From: CAVQBC01 sp963710665
GTDB lineage: Bacteria > Actinomycetota > Thermoleophilia > Solirubrobacterales > Solirubrobacteraceae
Length of the DNA: 64,000 nucleotides
Reading direction: 5' to 3'
NCBI GenBank assembly: GCA_963710665.1
Contig: CAVQBC010000004.1
Span: 310,001 to 374,000, forward strand
Shown here in pieces: positions 1 through 7,477 of this stretch. The first letter of the stretch is position 1; each line of letters starts with the position of its first letter. A program made the position numbers and the translations under genes. The notes under the pieces are model-generated. The model was given only the letters and a program-made list of their open reading frames with translations, was not told the origin of the DNA and made no database searches.

Positions 1-43
1 GGTGTAGCGCCTCGTCAGCTCTCGACCCCGCCGCAGCGCGGGC

Positions 44-517
44 TCAGCCGGGACCACCGACCTGCGCCCAGTTCTTGTCGGTCTCCCACAGGCGGACCGA
101 TCGCAGCGCGCCTGCCGGGAGCGCCGGGCGGAGCCGCTCCCAGAACGCCAGGGCCAGGTTCTCGGCCGTCGGAATGCGCTCGTCGAGCCAGGGGACGTCC
201 GTGTTGAGGTAGCGATGGTCGACGTCGCTGATGATCAGCCGGTCGATGACCGCGGAGAGCTGCTTGAGGTCGAGGACGTAGCCCGTGACGGGGTCGACCT
301 CACCGGCGACGACCACCTCGAGGACGTAGTTGTGCCCGTGGAGGTTCGCGCACTTCCCGAACAGCCTCCGGTTCTCGTCGTCGGAGAGCTGCGGGTCGGA
401 CAGCCGGTGGGCGGCGTTGAACGTCTCGCGGCGGCTCACCAGGACGGTCGTCGAAGTGCGACGCTCGCCGGCATCCGCCACGAGAGAGTCGGCCTTGCTG
501 AGACTGCCATAGGCCAC
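44..517 (-). CDS. 6-pyruvoyl tetrahydropterin synthase / QueD family enzyme
   Basis: This family converts 7,8-dihydroneopterin triphosphate to 6-pyruvoyl- or 6-carboxy-tetrahydropterin; the latter feeds queuosine-type 7-deazaguanine synthesis. The 157-residue product has the zinc site His37 (AAHRL), His60 and His62 in CANLHGHNY, a Cys56 in the position of the catalytic cysteine of QueD, the DVDHRYLN segment (about 98-105) and the PTAEN and LWET pterin-binding motifs near 117-121 and 143-146. I chose the GTG at 517 because a TAGGAGG ribosome site lies about 7 bases upstream; reading further upstream enters low-complexity non-homologous sequence. No other queuosine genes are in the window, so the exact product, carboxy- or pyruvoyl-tetrahydropterin, is not settled. 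The family call is firm and the substrate is inferred. Confidence 0.85.
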   Translation of the reverse strand: MAYGSLSKADSLVADAGERRTSTTVLVSRRETFNAAHRLSDPQLSDDENRRLFGKCANLHGHNYVLEVVVAGEVDPVTGYVLDLKQLSAVIDRLIISDVDHRYLNTDVPWLDERIPTAENLALAFWERLRPALPAGALRSVRLWETDKNWAQVGGPG

Positions 518-672
518 GTCGAGCCTCCTAGCCGTTCTCGCGGGTGGTCCCGGCTGCTGACCATACCGAGGAGCGTCTGCCGGGACGACCGGCTCGGCCA
601 TGGATGCGGCTCTGCGGCGCTCCGTCTGGGACCTCGACGTCGAACTCGACCAGGAACTCCACCCGCGTCTCC

Positions 673-1150
673 TCATCCCCTTGCCTCGGTCACCGGCGTT
701 CCGAGGGTCTCCGAGACGTGGTTCGTGAGCTGCTCGGCGGTGTAGGTCGTGGCGAACGGGGACCCGTCGGCCTCCAGCGCGACGCCGTTGGCGAGCGGGC
801 CGACGTCGACCGGGTCGAAGCCGAGGCGGTCGACGAGGCGCATCACCTCGGCGACCGCCGCACGGTCGTCGCCGGCGACGCCCACGGCGACCCGATCCGG
901 CGCTCCATGCGGGCGCTGATGCTCCTCGAACTGGTGATAGCTGAGCTGGTTGAGGCTCTTGACGACTCGCGCCGAGGCGAACCATCCCTGGAGGAGCGCG
1001 CTCGTTCCGTGGCGCGCGCCGGCGACCTCGGCGTCGCTTCCGTCGACCGGCTCCCAGAAGTTGGTGGCATCGACGACGAGCCTTCCCTCGAAGAGCTGCG
1101 GCGGGAGCTCGCGGAACCGGTGCAACGGGATGGCCAGCACGATCACTCCG
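673..1150 (-). pseudogene. 3' part of an F420-dependent NADP reductase-like gene
   Basis: About 157 codons match the C-terminal two thirds of the NADPH-dependent F420 reductase-like family, including VVDATNFWEPVDG, RVVKSLNQ and LGFDPVDVGPLANG. The family normally opens with a glycine-rich Rossmann motif (GAGNIGG type) and is about 210 residues long. Here that nucleotide-binding N-terminus is absent and the reading frame begins at the VIVLAIPLHRFRELP strand. Immediately upstream, on the same strand, sits the 5' end of an unrelated UBP zinc-finger gene, so the two fragments look joined by a deletion. Without the Rossmann fold the fragment should not bind NADP. An intact relative, npdG, lies at 57,070 in this window. 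Confidence 0.7.
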
Positions 1151-1162
1151 GAACGCCGCGCC

Positions 1163-1282
1163 AGTCAGACACACGCGCAGGTGGACCCACCTGCCGCCGC
1201 CGGCCAGGCACTCCGGGCATCCGTCCATGCTGCTCGGCGTGACGTGCGCGATCTGATCGACGTGGCGGCACCCGGCGCTCAT
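1163..1282 (-). pseudogene. 5' fragment of a UBP-type zinc-finger protein gene (copy A)
   Basis: The forty codons after the ATG at 1282 encode the start of a UBP-type zinc-finger protein, with Cys5, His7, Cys22 and Cys25 and the stretch GGRWVHLRVCLT. Family members continue with a CGHVGCC segment and end near 80-90 residues, but here homology stops after CLT and the sequence runs into the F420-reductase-like remnant. The fragment lies inside a 146-bp block that is repeated at 3,684. Half of the zinc ligands are missing, so it is very unlikely to be functional. Confidence 0.65.
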
Positions 1283-1346
1283 GGCTGGACCTTCGCCGAC
1301 TGACCTGGCAGCTCGCGCCCCTGGGGTCCCTGGTCTGATCCCGTGC
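1201..1346. repeat. 146-bp direct repeat, copy A (UBP gene start and upstream region)
   Basis: This block aligns without gaps to 3684-3829, with scattered substitutions. It covers the upstream region and the first 27 or so codons of the UBP zinc-finger gene. The two copies are in the same orientation, 2.48 kb apart. Confidence 0.85.
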
Positions 1347-1353
1347 TGGTCGC

Positions 1354-1640
1354 TCAGTCGACCACCACGAGGAATGGCTTGCCCTTCGCGACGACGTAGG
1401 TGGCGAGTTCCGCCGCGTTGCCGCTGCCGACATTCCGCACCGCGTGAACCGTCTCGGCGGGAACGAGCAGGGCCTCGCCGGTGGTGACGGTCTTCGGCTC
1501 GTTGCCGTCGATGTGGTACTCCAGCGACCCTTCGAGCACGTAGATGATCTCCTCGCCCGGGTGCTTGTGCCTGACAAACGGCGCTTCGGGATGGGACAGG
1601 GCACTGCTGACGACGCGCTCGCGCTCCCCCTTTCGCCTGC
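1354..1640 (-). pseudogene. Cupin-domain protein gene, 5'-truncated
   Basis: The reading frame ending at 1354 encodes a single cupin barrel with the metal-site pattern HKHPGEE, then YVLEGSLEYHIDG, and the second cupin motif PAETVHAVRNVG, ending AKGKPFLVVVD. It looks like the common small secreted or cytosolic cupins of about 130 residues. The recognisable part begins only at about RVVSSALSHPEAPF (near 1,625). Upstream of that the sequence switches to an antiporter fragment read on the opposite strand, so the native start and N-terminal strands are gone. It could be expressed only from a fortuitous start. Confidence 0.6.
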
Positions 1641-1825
1641 CCGCGCCGTGGGTCAAGCCCGATCTCCCCGTCTCGCTCCTCGCCTTGGTCGGGCTTGCCT
1701 TCCTGCTGTTCCTTTCGGGCCTGGAGATCGACATCAGGCGCTTGCGAGGGCGGTCCCTGACGCTCACCGCGATCGGCTTCGCCGTCTCATTCGCAATCGC
1801 GGTCGTCCTCGGCATCGGCCTTTAG
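1640..1825 (+). pseudogene. Fragment of a Kef/CPA2-type cation:proton antiporter
   Basis: About 58 codons encode two transmembrane spans typical of the N-terminal third of monovalent cation:proton antiporters: ALVGLAFLLFLSGLEID, followed by GFAVSFAIAVVLG. Full-length proteins have about 400-600 residues and 12-13 membrane spans. Here both ends are missing: the left end abuts the truncated cupin gene and the right end meets the stop of the copper-binding protein remnant. This is a gene scrap with no plausible function. Confidence 0.6.
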
Positions 1826-2221
1826 CCGATTGACGCGAGCAGATCACTGCACGCCTGCTCGCAGCGACGGCAAGCCTCCGCGCAGACGCGGCAGTGGTCA
1901 TGGTGGGCCGCGTGGCGCTCGCACTCGTCGCCGCACGCACGGCAGATGACGATGCATGCTTCGATCGCGGCGCGTAGGACGCCACGGTCGGGCTCGGTCT
2001 GGCGAGTCGCCACCCGGCCGGCGCGTCGCAGAGATCGGCGCAGTCGAGATTCAGCCGAACGCACCGACCAAGTCGGACACGTCCGGCTCGCCCAGGCAGG
2101 CGTCGGCGCAGCTGGAGCACGAGGCGGAACAGTCGACGCACGCCTCGACACAGCGCGAGAGCAGGTCGCGATCAACGCCGGCCGGCCGCGGATGCCGCGC
2201 GATGATGTCTCTGACTGTCAT
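1822..2221 (-). pseudogene. Four-helix-bundle copper-binding protein (Csp/DUF326 type), two frameshifts
   Basis: Reading from the ATG at 2221 gives an N-terminal cysteine-rich helix (CVEACVDCSASCSSCADAC). The frame must then be changed near 2,070 to reach VRLNLDCADLCDA, and again near 2,030 to reach ACIVICRACGDECERH and CRRCEQACSDLLASIG before the stop at 1822. The cysteine spacing CxxxC/CxxC along helices is that of cytosolic copper-storage proteins of about 110-130 residues. Each break is consistent with loss of one base. A good ribosome site (GAAGGAGAG) precedes the start. It is either a recently inactivated copper-storage gene or carries two sequence errors; decay fits its neighbourhood. 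Confidence 0.7.
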
Positions 2222-2499
2222 GTCCCTCTCCTTCGTGTCGCGATTGCCTCGTGATCACGTGGCCACCTCCGATGGCGCCACTCGGCCCAGCAGGGGTCGC
2301 GAAGTGGCCGGTTCGAGCTAACGGGCTCTCTCCAATGGAGCCGCTGCTTGTAAAGGCTGCGGATCTATACGTTGAGCGTTAGACGCGTTCGTGGTTCCGA
2401 ACCGGGGGGACCGGATCCTGATGGGGAGCGTTCACCGGTGCTCTGCATCATCATCGACTCGAGCAGCTCGTGTCATCCATCCCGGGAAGGAAGCAGCGC

Positions 2500-3036
2500 A
2501 TGGCCTCACTGGTCCTGCAGATGTCCGTCTCGCTCGACGGCTTCGTCGCTCCATCGACGGGAGCACCGACTGGGTCGCTGCGGGACGCCCGATGACGGCG
2601 CCAGTTGGACTGTCGAGACCTTGAGCAACGCCGGGCGCACCTCATGGGTGCCACCACCTATGCGGGGTGGGCCGCCTACTGGCCCGGCGCCTCCGGGCCG
2701 TTCGCCAAGCCGATGAACGAGATCCCCAGGTCGTGTTCTCGGACTCGCTCGCGTCCGCCGACTGGGGCGAGACGACGATCGCCCCGGAGACCTGGCCGAA
2801 GCCATCACGCGGCTCAAGCAGGAGCGCTCCGACGGATACCTGCTCGCCCACGGCGGGGCCGGTTCGCCCGATCGCTGGTCGAGACCGGCTTGATCGACGA
2901 GTACCGCCTTGTTATCCACCCGGTCGTCCTGGGCGCGGGCGAGCGGATCTTCATGGCACCGCTCACCATCGAGCCGATGAGCACCACCGTCTTCAGCGGC
3001 GGAGCCGTCGCCCACGTCTTCGCGGCGCACCCGTGA
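2500..3036 (+). pseudogene. Dihydrofolate reductase / RibD C-terminal family gene with many frameshifts
   Basis: Starting at the ATG at 2500, preceded by GGGAAGG, the fragments LVLQMSVSLDGFVA, SIDGSTDWVAAG, DGASWTVETLSNAG, HLMGATTYAGWAAYWPG, VVFSDSLASADWG and SLVETGLIDEYRLVIHPV follow one another in the right order for a RibD C-terminal/dihydrofolate-reductase-like protein of about 185 residues. They are scattered over all three frames, which needs at least five frameshifts. Family members are NADPH-dependent reductases of pterin- or pyrimidine-like substrates. The last segment, to the stop at 3036, is well preserved. The gene is dead as read. Confidence 0.7.
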
Positions 3037-3041
3037 TCGAC

Positions 3042-3610
3042 TACTGGAGATTGGCGGCCATCTGCCCGCGAGCTGGCTGCTCAGGAGTGACGGCGTGGCG
3101 GCGTGGCCGCGGCTTCGAGACTGGTTGGCTGGGGTGGGGGAGTGCCTTCACGCAGCGCTGTTGCGCAAGTTCAACGCGGCCGGGGCGATCGACTGGTCCG
3201 CGGCGGTTGTCCACGGCAGCCATATTCGTGCTCCTCCAGGGGGGCCTTGACCGGGCCGTCTCCGGTTGACCTGGAAGAACGGGCTCCAAGCATCACCCGA
3301 TCGTCGACCCCTCAGGGATCCCCTGGCCGCCACGCTACCGGCGGCAACCGAAACGACGTCACCCAACCGCTGCCGCTGGTCGACGGGTGTCGGCCCGATC
3401 CGCGGCAAGCCCGGGCTGCCACGCCAGCGCGCCGACAGCCTGATCGCCGACCGGCGGCCATGACCACGACAAGTACCGCCCGACCGTGGGCCGCGGCGTC
3501 AAGCCGATCATCGCCCGCCGCGCCACCGAGCACGGCTCGGCGGTAATCGGGCGCGATCAGGTGATACCGGCCCTCCAGCCGCGCGCGCCATCAAGGCTGA
3601 TATTGCGCTG
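3042..3610 (+). pseudogene. Decayed IS5-family transposase
   Basis: Fragments in several frames match IS5-type DDE transposases in order: RLRDWLAGVGECLHAALL, AAGAIDWSAAVVHGSHIRA (the first catalytic Asp region, with a D to H change in VVDGSH), then GSKHHPIVD, GIPLAATL, GGNRNDVTQPLPLVD, ADSLIADR and DHDKYRP with GVKPIIARRATEHGS. Stops and frameshifts interrupt every segment, and the N-terminal DNA-binding part and the C-terminal Glu region are missing or unrecognisable. I found no terminal inverted repeats. It marks an old insertion event among the joined gene ends of this region. Confidence 0.6.
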
Positions 3611-3657
3611 ACGAGCACGGGAACCCGTGTAGGAGCAACAGCGTCGGGGCTGCCGGC

Positions 3658-3765
3658 TCACCGCCCTCCCGATATCGCCGCTGCGGCCAGGCACTCCGGG
3701 CATCCGTCCATGCTGCTCGGCGTGACCTGCGCGATCTGATCGACGTGAACGCACACAGCACTCAT
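3658..3765 (-). pseudogene. 5' fragment of a UBP-type zinc-finger protein gene (copy B)
   Basis: The ATG at 3765 opens a 35-codon frame with Cys5, His7, Cys22 and Cys25 of a UBP zinc finger, nearly the same as copy A. After ECLA the sequence diverges and a TGA follows at 3658. Copies A and B share upstream sequence and break at different points of the coding region (codon 27 here, codon 40 in A). They are therefore two independent truncations of a duplicated gene, not one duplicated deletion. Confidence 0.6.
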
Positions 3766-3829
3766 GGCTGGACCTTCGCCGACTGACCTGGCGGCTCGCG
3801 CCCCTGGGGTCCCTGGTCTGACCCCGTGC
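3684..3829. repeat. 146-bp direct repeat, copy B
   Basis: Ungapped match to 1201-1346 in the same orientation. It covers the region upstream of the UBP fragment and its first 27 codons. Confidence 0.85.
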
Positions 3830-3917
3830 GGGCCCGGGCGGCGTCAGCGGCTCATGGCCGTCGGCTCCGGCGGCTGTCGTCGAGCGCCGTCCATGAAGGG
3901 ATCGGCCGGCGAGCCGC

Positions 3918-4670
3918 TCACGTCCGTCCCTGGCCGATCAGCTGGTTCGCGACGCGCTGGACCATGTTGCTCGGGATGGCGAAGCCGATGCCCGGCGCCT
4001 GCGCGTCGCCGAACTCCGGGTCCAGGCCGGAGAGGGTGGGGATGCCGATGACGCGGCCTGACAGGTCGACCAGCGCTCCGCCTGAGTTGCCGGGGTTGAT
4101 CTCCGCGCTCGTCTGGATGGCCTGGGACACCGTGACGCCGTTGCCTTCGGAGACACTGCGGCTGACGGACGACACGATGCCCTGGGTGACGCTCGACCGG
4201 AGCCCCAGCGGATTGCCGATCGCGAACGTGATGTCGCCCGCGCGCACCTTCGACGAGTCGCCGAAGCTCGCAGGGTCAGGCGTCGCGCCGGTGATGTGGA
4301 TGACCGCGAGGTCGTTGCCCGGGTCGGCGCCGACGAGCTTGGCGGCGTGTCGTCTGCCGTTCGCCAGCGTCACGACGAACCTCGTCGCGCCGCTGGTGAC
4401 ATGCGCGTTGGTGACGACGTCCCCGTCGGCGTCGTAGACGATCCCGGACCCCAGTCCATGCGCGGTCTGGATCTGCACGACCGTCGGCGACACGCGCGCG
4501 ACGACGTCGGTGAACTGCTTCTGGATGGCCGCCACCGATCCGGACACCGGGAGGACGGCGGCGGGCGGCGGCGCCGCCCCTCCGCATCCGGCGAGGAGGG
4601 CGGCGGTCGTCGCGACCGCCGCGATTGCAGCTCCGGCGCGGAGCCGGCGGCGAGTGGTGGTCTGAGGCAT
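3918..4670 (-). CDS. HtrA/DegP-like trypsin-type serine protease lipoprotein lacking a PDZ domain
   Basis: The 250-residue product starts with a basic N-terminus, a hydrophobic segment and a lipobox-like LLAGC, with the modified cysteine at 29, so it should be anchored outside the membrane. The trypsin fold carries the full triad: His90 in VVTNAHV, Asp120 in GNDLAVI and Ser196 in NPGNSGGAL. HtrA proteins normally continue with one or two PDZ domains; this one stops about 20 residues after GIGFAIPSNMVQR, exactly where a PDZ domain would begin, next to the UBP fragment. It may be a natural PDZ-less form or a 3' truncation. A start further upstream in frame is possible, but the signal sequence favours the ATG at 4670. 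Degradation of misfolded exported proteins is the family role. Confidence 0.8.
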   Translation of the reverse strand: MPQTTTRRRLRAGAAIAAVATTAALLAGCGGAAPPPAAVLPVSGSVAAIQKQFTDVVARVSPTVVQIQTAHGLGSGIVYDADGDVVTNAHVTSGATRFVVTLANGRRHAAKLVGADPGNDLAVIHITGATPDPASFGDSSKVRAGDITFAIGNPLGLRSSVTQGIVSSVSRSVSEGNGVTVSQAIQTSAEINPGNSGGALVDLSGRVIGIPTLSGLDPEFGDAQAPGIGFAIPSNMVQRVANQLIGQGRT

Positions 4671-4890
4671 GGTGCGATGCTGACGCCGCAGGCCCCGGAC
4701 GTCATCGGCAGCAGGACGGGTTCTCGGCATACGATCGCGGGCGCAGGACGGGTGCTCATCGCCCGTCTCCTCAGCTCGGCGCGGTAGCCCGAACTGTCAT
4801 CCCCCGGCCGATGACACGGCACCCTCGCGGGTGCACGCTCTCCTCACCGAGCCCCTTGCTCGGCGCCGACGTCCGACAGGAGGCGCAACC

Positions 4891-5064
4891 ATGAGCCGGC
4901 AACGCCGCGCAGTGGAACGAATCGTCACGAGCGAGGTGATGCGCCTCGAGCGCCGCTTGGCCATCGAGCGCGGCGACATCGCCGACGCGCCGGCGCCGGC
5001 CGGCCGTCCCCGCTCCGACCGCCACCGTGTGCGCCGTCCCTCTCCGCGCCCGCGCTCAGCCTGA
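4891..5064 (+). CDS. Small basic hypothetical protein (57 aa)
   Basis: A strong AGGAGG lies 7 bases before the ATG, and the TGA is followed at once by the GTG of the next gene (TGAGTG), so the two are probably co-transcribed and translationally coupled. The product is charged: a helical-looking N-terminal half (AVERIVTSEVMRLERRLAIE) and an Arg/Pro-rich tail. I recognise no family. The ribosome site and tight spacing support expression, but the tail has the composition of random GC-rich sequence. Confidence 0.5.
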   Translation: MSRQRRAVERIVTSEVMRLERRLAIERGDIADAPAPAGRPRSDRHRVRRPSPRPRSA

Positions 5065-5916
5065 GTGGGTGCGACCGGCCGGCGGCACGTGATCGCGTTC
5101 GTGGCGGCCGACGCAGCGCTCGTCGCCGCACAGGCGGGGCTGGTCGCGCTGCCCGCGCCGGCCTCCCGGGCGGCCGCCCCGCGCGTCCCTCCCGGCGCCC
5201 AGGCGACGCTCGCCGCGATCGCGGTGATCGCGATCGTGGTCGCCAACGCGGAGGGGCCGGCCATCGCGACGGCCCTCAGCCGGCTCGCGCTCGTCGCGGT
5301 GCCCGCGCTCGCGGCCGTGGCATTGGCCTGGGCCGTTCGTGGTGCGCGCCCGGCTCTCGCCGTCCTCGTGGCCCCCCTGCTGGCGTTGGCGTGGTTGCGA
5401 GCGGGCCACCTCGACGGCGACGCGGCCGCAGCCGTCCTGAGCACGCTGAGCTGCGTGACGCTCGGCCGTGTGCTTGCTGCCGCCGTGCCGGGGCTCTGGC
5501 TCAAGGCGGGTCTCGTGGTCTGGGCGGTCTACGACGCGATCTCGGTCTTCAGTCATCCGCTCGTCTCGCCCGACGCCATCGTCGACGCGGCCGTGCCCGC
5601 CCCCGGAGCCCCGCAGTTCCAGGTGCTGAATCTGCACGCGGCCAGCCTCGGGTACGCCGACATCTTCGTGGCCGGCGTACTCGGGGGCGTGCTGGCCGCC
5701 GAGGGCAGGCGACAGTGGCCTGTCGCGGTCGGGCTGCTCGGCCTCTCAGGCCTGTTCGACCTGCTCTTCCTCGCCTTCTCGACGCTGCCGGCGACCGTGC
5801 CCGTCGCCGCAGCGATGCTGATCCGCGAGGGCATTGGCCGCCGGCCGCGGATCCGCCTCGCGACCGGTCACCGCGGCTGGGACGGCCGCCCCGCCGGGGA
5901 GGGGCCGGGCCCATGA
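5065..5916 (+). CDS. Polytopic membrane protein with presenilin-like aspartate motifs
   Basis: The 283-residue product has about eight or nine hydrophobic spans and no signal-like charge pattern beyond the N-terminus. Three features in order resemble intramembrane aspartyl proteases of the presenilin/signal-peptide-peptidase class: AVYDAIS in a span (Asp157), LGYADI in the next span after a polar loop (Asp199, in the position of the GxGD motif but with Ala for the second Gly), and a Pro-Ala-containing LPATVPVAAAML near 241-252 where the PAL motif would be. The spacing of the two aspartates (42 residues) is close to that in signal peptide peptidases. It follows the small upstream gene directly. 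The family assignment is inference from motifs; it could equally be an unrelated membrane protein. Confidence 0.5.
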   Translation: MGATGRRHVIAFVAADAALVAAQAGLVALPAPASRAAAPRVPPGAQATLAAIAVIAIVVANAEGPAIATALSRLALVAVPALAAVALAWAVRGARPALAVLVAPLLALAWLRAGHLDGDAAAAVLSTLSCVTLGRVLAAAVPGLWLKAGLVVWAVYDAISVFSHPLVSPDAIVDAAVPAPGAPQFQVLNLHAASLGYADIFVAGVLGGVLAAEGRRQWPVAVGLLGLSGLFDLLFLAFSTLPATVPVAAAMLIREGIGRRPRIRLATGHRGWDGRPAGEGPGP

Positions 5917-5943
5917 CGACGCGGGGCCGGTCACCGCTGTGCG

Positions 5944-6609
5944 TCAGCGGGTTTCGAGGAACGCGAGCACGGCGAGGACCCGGCGGTGGTCGTCCTCGTT
6001 CTCCTGCAGCGGGAGCTTCTGCAGGATGCTGCGGATGTGCTTCTCGACGGTGCCCTCCGTCACCCACAGCTGGTGCGCGATACCGGCGTTCGAGCGTCCT
6101 TCCGCCATCAGGGCGAGCACCTCGCGCTCTCGCGGGCTGAGCTGATCGAGCGGGTCCCGGACCCGGCGGGCCGCGACGAGCTCCTGGACGAGCGCGGGGT
6201 CGACGACGGAGGCGCCCTTCGCGATCCGCTCGAGGGTCGCGACGAAGTCGACGATGTCGGTGACGCGGCTCTTCAGCAGGTAGCCGGTCCGCTCGCCGCT
6301 CGCGAGCAGGTCCATCGCGTGTTCGACGTCAACGTGCGCAGAGAGAAGCAGGATCGCGGTGTGCGGCGTCTCCTGGCGAATCGTGCGGGCAGCGTCGAGT
6401 CCCTCCGTGGTGTGCGTCGGCGGCATCCGGATGTCGATGATGGCGAGGTCCGGCCGTCGGTCGTTTACGAGCTCGAGCAGCTCGGTCGCGTTGCCGGACT
6501 GGCCGACGACCTCGAAGCGCGAGCGCTCGAGCAGGCTCGCGAGCCCCTCGCGGAGCAACACGTCGTCGTCCGCGATGACAACCCGTGTCGGTGCTGCGAC
6601 GTCCGCCAT
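5944..6609 (-). CDS. NarL/FixJ-family response regulator
   Basis: The 221-residue protein has an N-terminal receiver domain (about 8-130) with the acidic pair in IADDD, the phosphate-accepting Asp59 in LAIIDIRMPP and a conserved Lys near 114 (YLLKSRV). It ends with a LuxR-type helix-turn-helix (about 150-215, SPREREVLALMAEGRSNAGIA). It would bind DNA once phosphorylated by a sensor kinase. No kinase is adjacent on the same strand; the nearest kinase genes are at 8,163 and 17,238. Transcription is towards the convergent presenilin-like gene, with a 27-base gap. All phosphorylation residues are present, unlike its neighbour at 6,692. Confidence 0.88.
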   Translation of the reverse strand: MADVAAPTRVVIADDDVLLREGLASLLERSRFEVVGQSGNATELLELVNDRRPDLAIIDIRMPPTHTTEGLDAARTIRQETPHTAILLLSAHVDVEHAMDLLASGERTGYLLKSRVTDIVDFVATLERIAKGASVVDPALVQELVAARRVRDPLDQLSPREREVLALMAEGRSNAGIAHQLWVTEGTVEKHIRSILQKLPLQENEDDHRRVLAVLAFLETR

Positions 6610-6691
6610 CGCAGCCCATTATCGACCGGCTTCGACCGCGTGAGAACGCGGGCGTCGGAACGGCCGGCAACGCGCCGGGTTCCTCCGGCAG

Positions 6692-7477
6692 CTAGGCCGC
6701 CGCGCGAAGGGTGGTGGGCGCCGGGTGATCGCCGGTTCGCCGCGGCTCCACGAGCCGCGTCTGGTAGGCGAGCACGACGAGCTGCGCGCGGTCGCGGGCG
6801 TGGAGCTTGAGCATCGCCCGGCTGACATGGGTCTTGGCCGTCGCGGGACTGACGACGAGTCGCTCCGCGATCTCGCGGTTCGTGAACCCCATGGCGACGA
6901 GGCCCATCACCTCGCGCTCGCGCGCGGTGAGCTCTTCGAGCCGCTCCGGGATCGGGCGGTGACGGTCGGGATGTGAGGCGAGCTCGTCGATCAGGCGCCG
7001 GGTGACGCTGGGCGAGAGCACAGCGTGGCCCTCCGAGACGCTGCGGACGGCGTTCAGCAGCTCGGCGGGCTTGGTCTCGTTGACGACGAATCCGCTGGCC
7101 CCCGCGTGCAGAGCTCCGAAGAGCTCTTCGTCGCTGCCGAAGCTGCCGAGTATCAGGACCTGCGTGCATGCCCCGCCGGCGACGAGAAGCCGCGTGGCCT
7201 GCAGCGCGTCCAGCCCTGGGAGCTGGAGACCCATCAGGACGATGTCGGGGCGAAGCTCGCTCGCCACCGCGACTGCATCGTCGCCGCGCGACACCTCGCC
7301 GACCACGGTGACGTCGGCCTCGCGCTCCAGCAGCGCCCGCAGGCCGGCACGGGCGAGCCCGTCCTCGTGCGCGAGGAGCAACTGGATCGCCGCGCGCGGA
7401 GGAGCAGTGCGCCGGGTGAAAGCGAGCACCTCCCCGGGAAAGCCGGTGGCGCGGGACATCGGGGTCGTGAGCTCCAT
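6692..7477 (-). CDS. NarL-family response regulator with a degenerate receiver
   Basis: The 261-residue protein has a receiver-like domain (about 31-150) and a C-terminal LuxR helix-turn-helix (about 180-240, TAREREVMGLVAMGFTNREIA). The site where Asp normally accepts phosphate reads PDIVLMGLQLPG, so residue 83 is Gly; the acidic pocket upstream is reduced to HED at 37-39. It should therefore not be phosphorylated in the usual way and may act constitutively or respond to another signal. An AAGGAGAG ribosome site supports the ATG at 7477. It lies in a same-strand run with the regulator at 5,944 and the kinase at 8,163. Confidence 0.85.
   Translation of the reverse strand: MELTTPMSRATGFPGEVLAFTRRTAPPRAAIQLLLAHEDGLARAGLRALLEREADVTVVGEVSRGDDAVAVASELRPDIVLMGLQLPGLDALQATRLLVAGGACTQVLILGSFGSDEELFGALHAGASGFVVNETKPAELLNAVRSVSEGHAVLSPSVTRRLIDELASHPDRHRPIPERLEELTAREREVMGLVAMGFTNREIAERLVVSPATAKTHVSRAMLKLHARDRAQLVVLAYQTRLVEPRRTGDHPAPTTLRAAA

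Noticed and set aside
44..1282. A 412-codon open frame on the minus strand covering several genes
   Set aside because: Only the last 157 codons match a family (QueD/6-PTPS); the rest is random-looking GC-rich reading through the UBP and F420-reductase remnants, and a ribosome site supports the inner start at 517.
2340..2400. A CueR-like metal-responsive promoter upstream of the copper-storage gene remnant
   Set aside because: The -35/-10 spacing and dyad do not fit MerR-type operators well and the region faces the wrong direction for the remnant.
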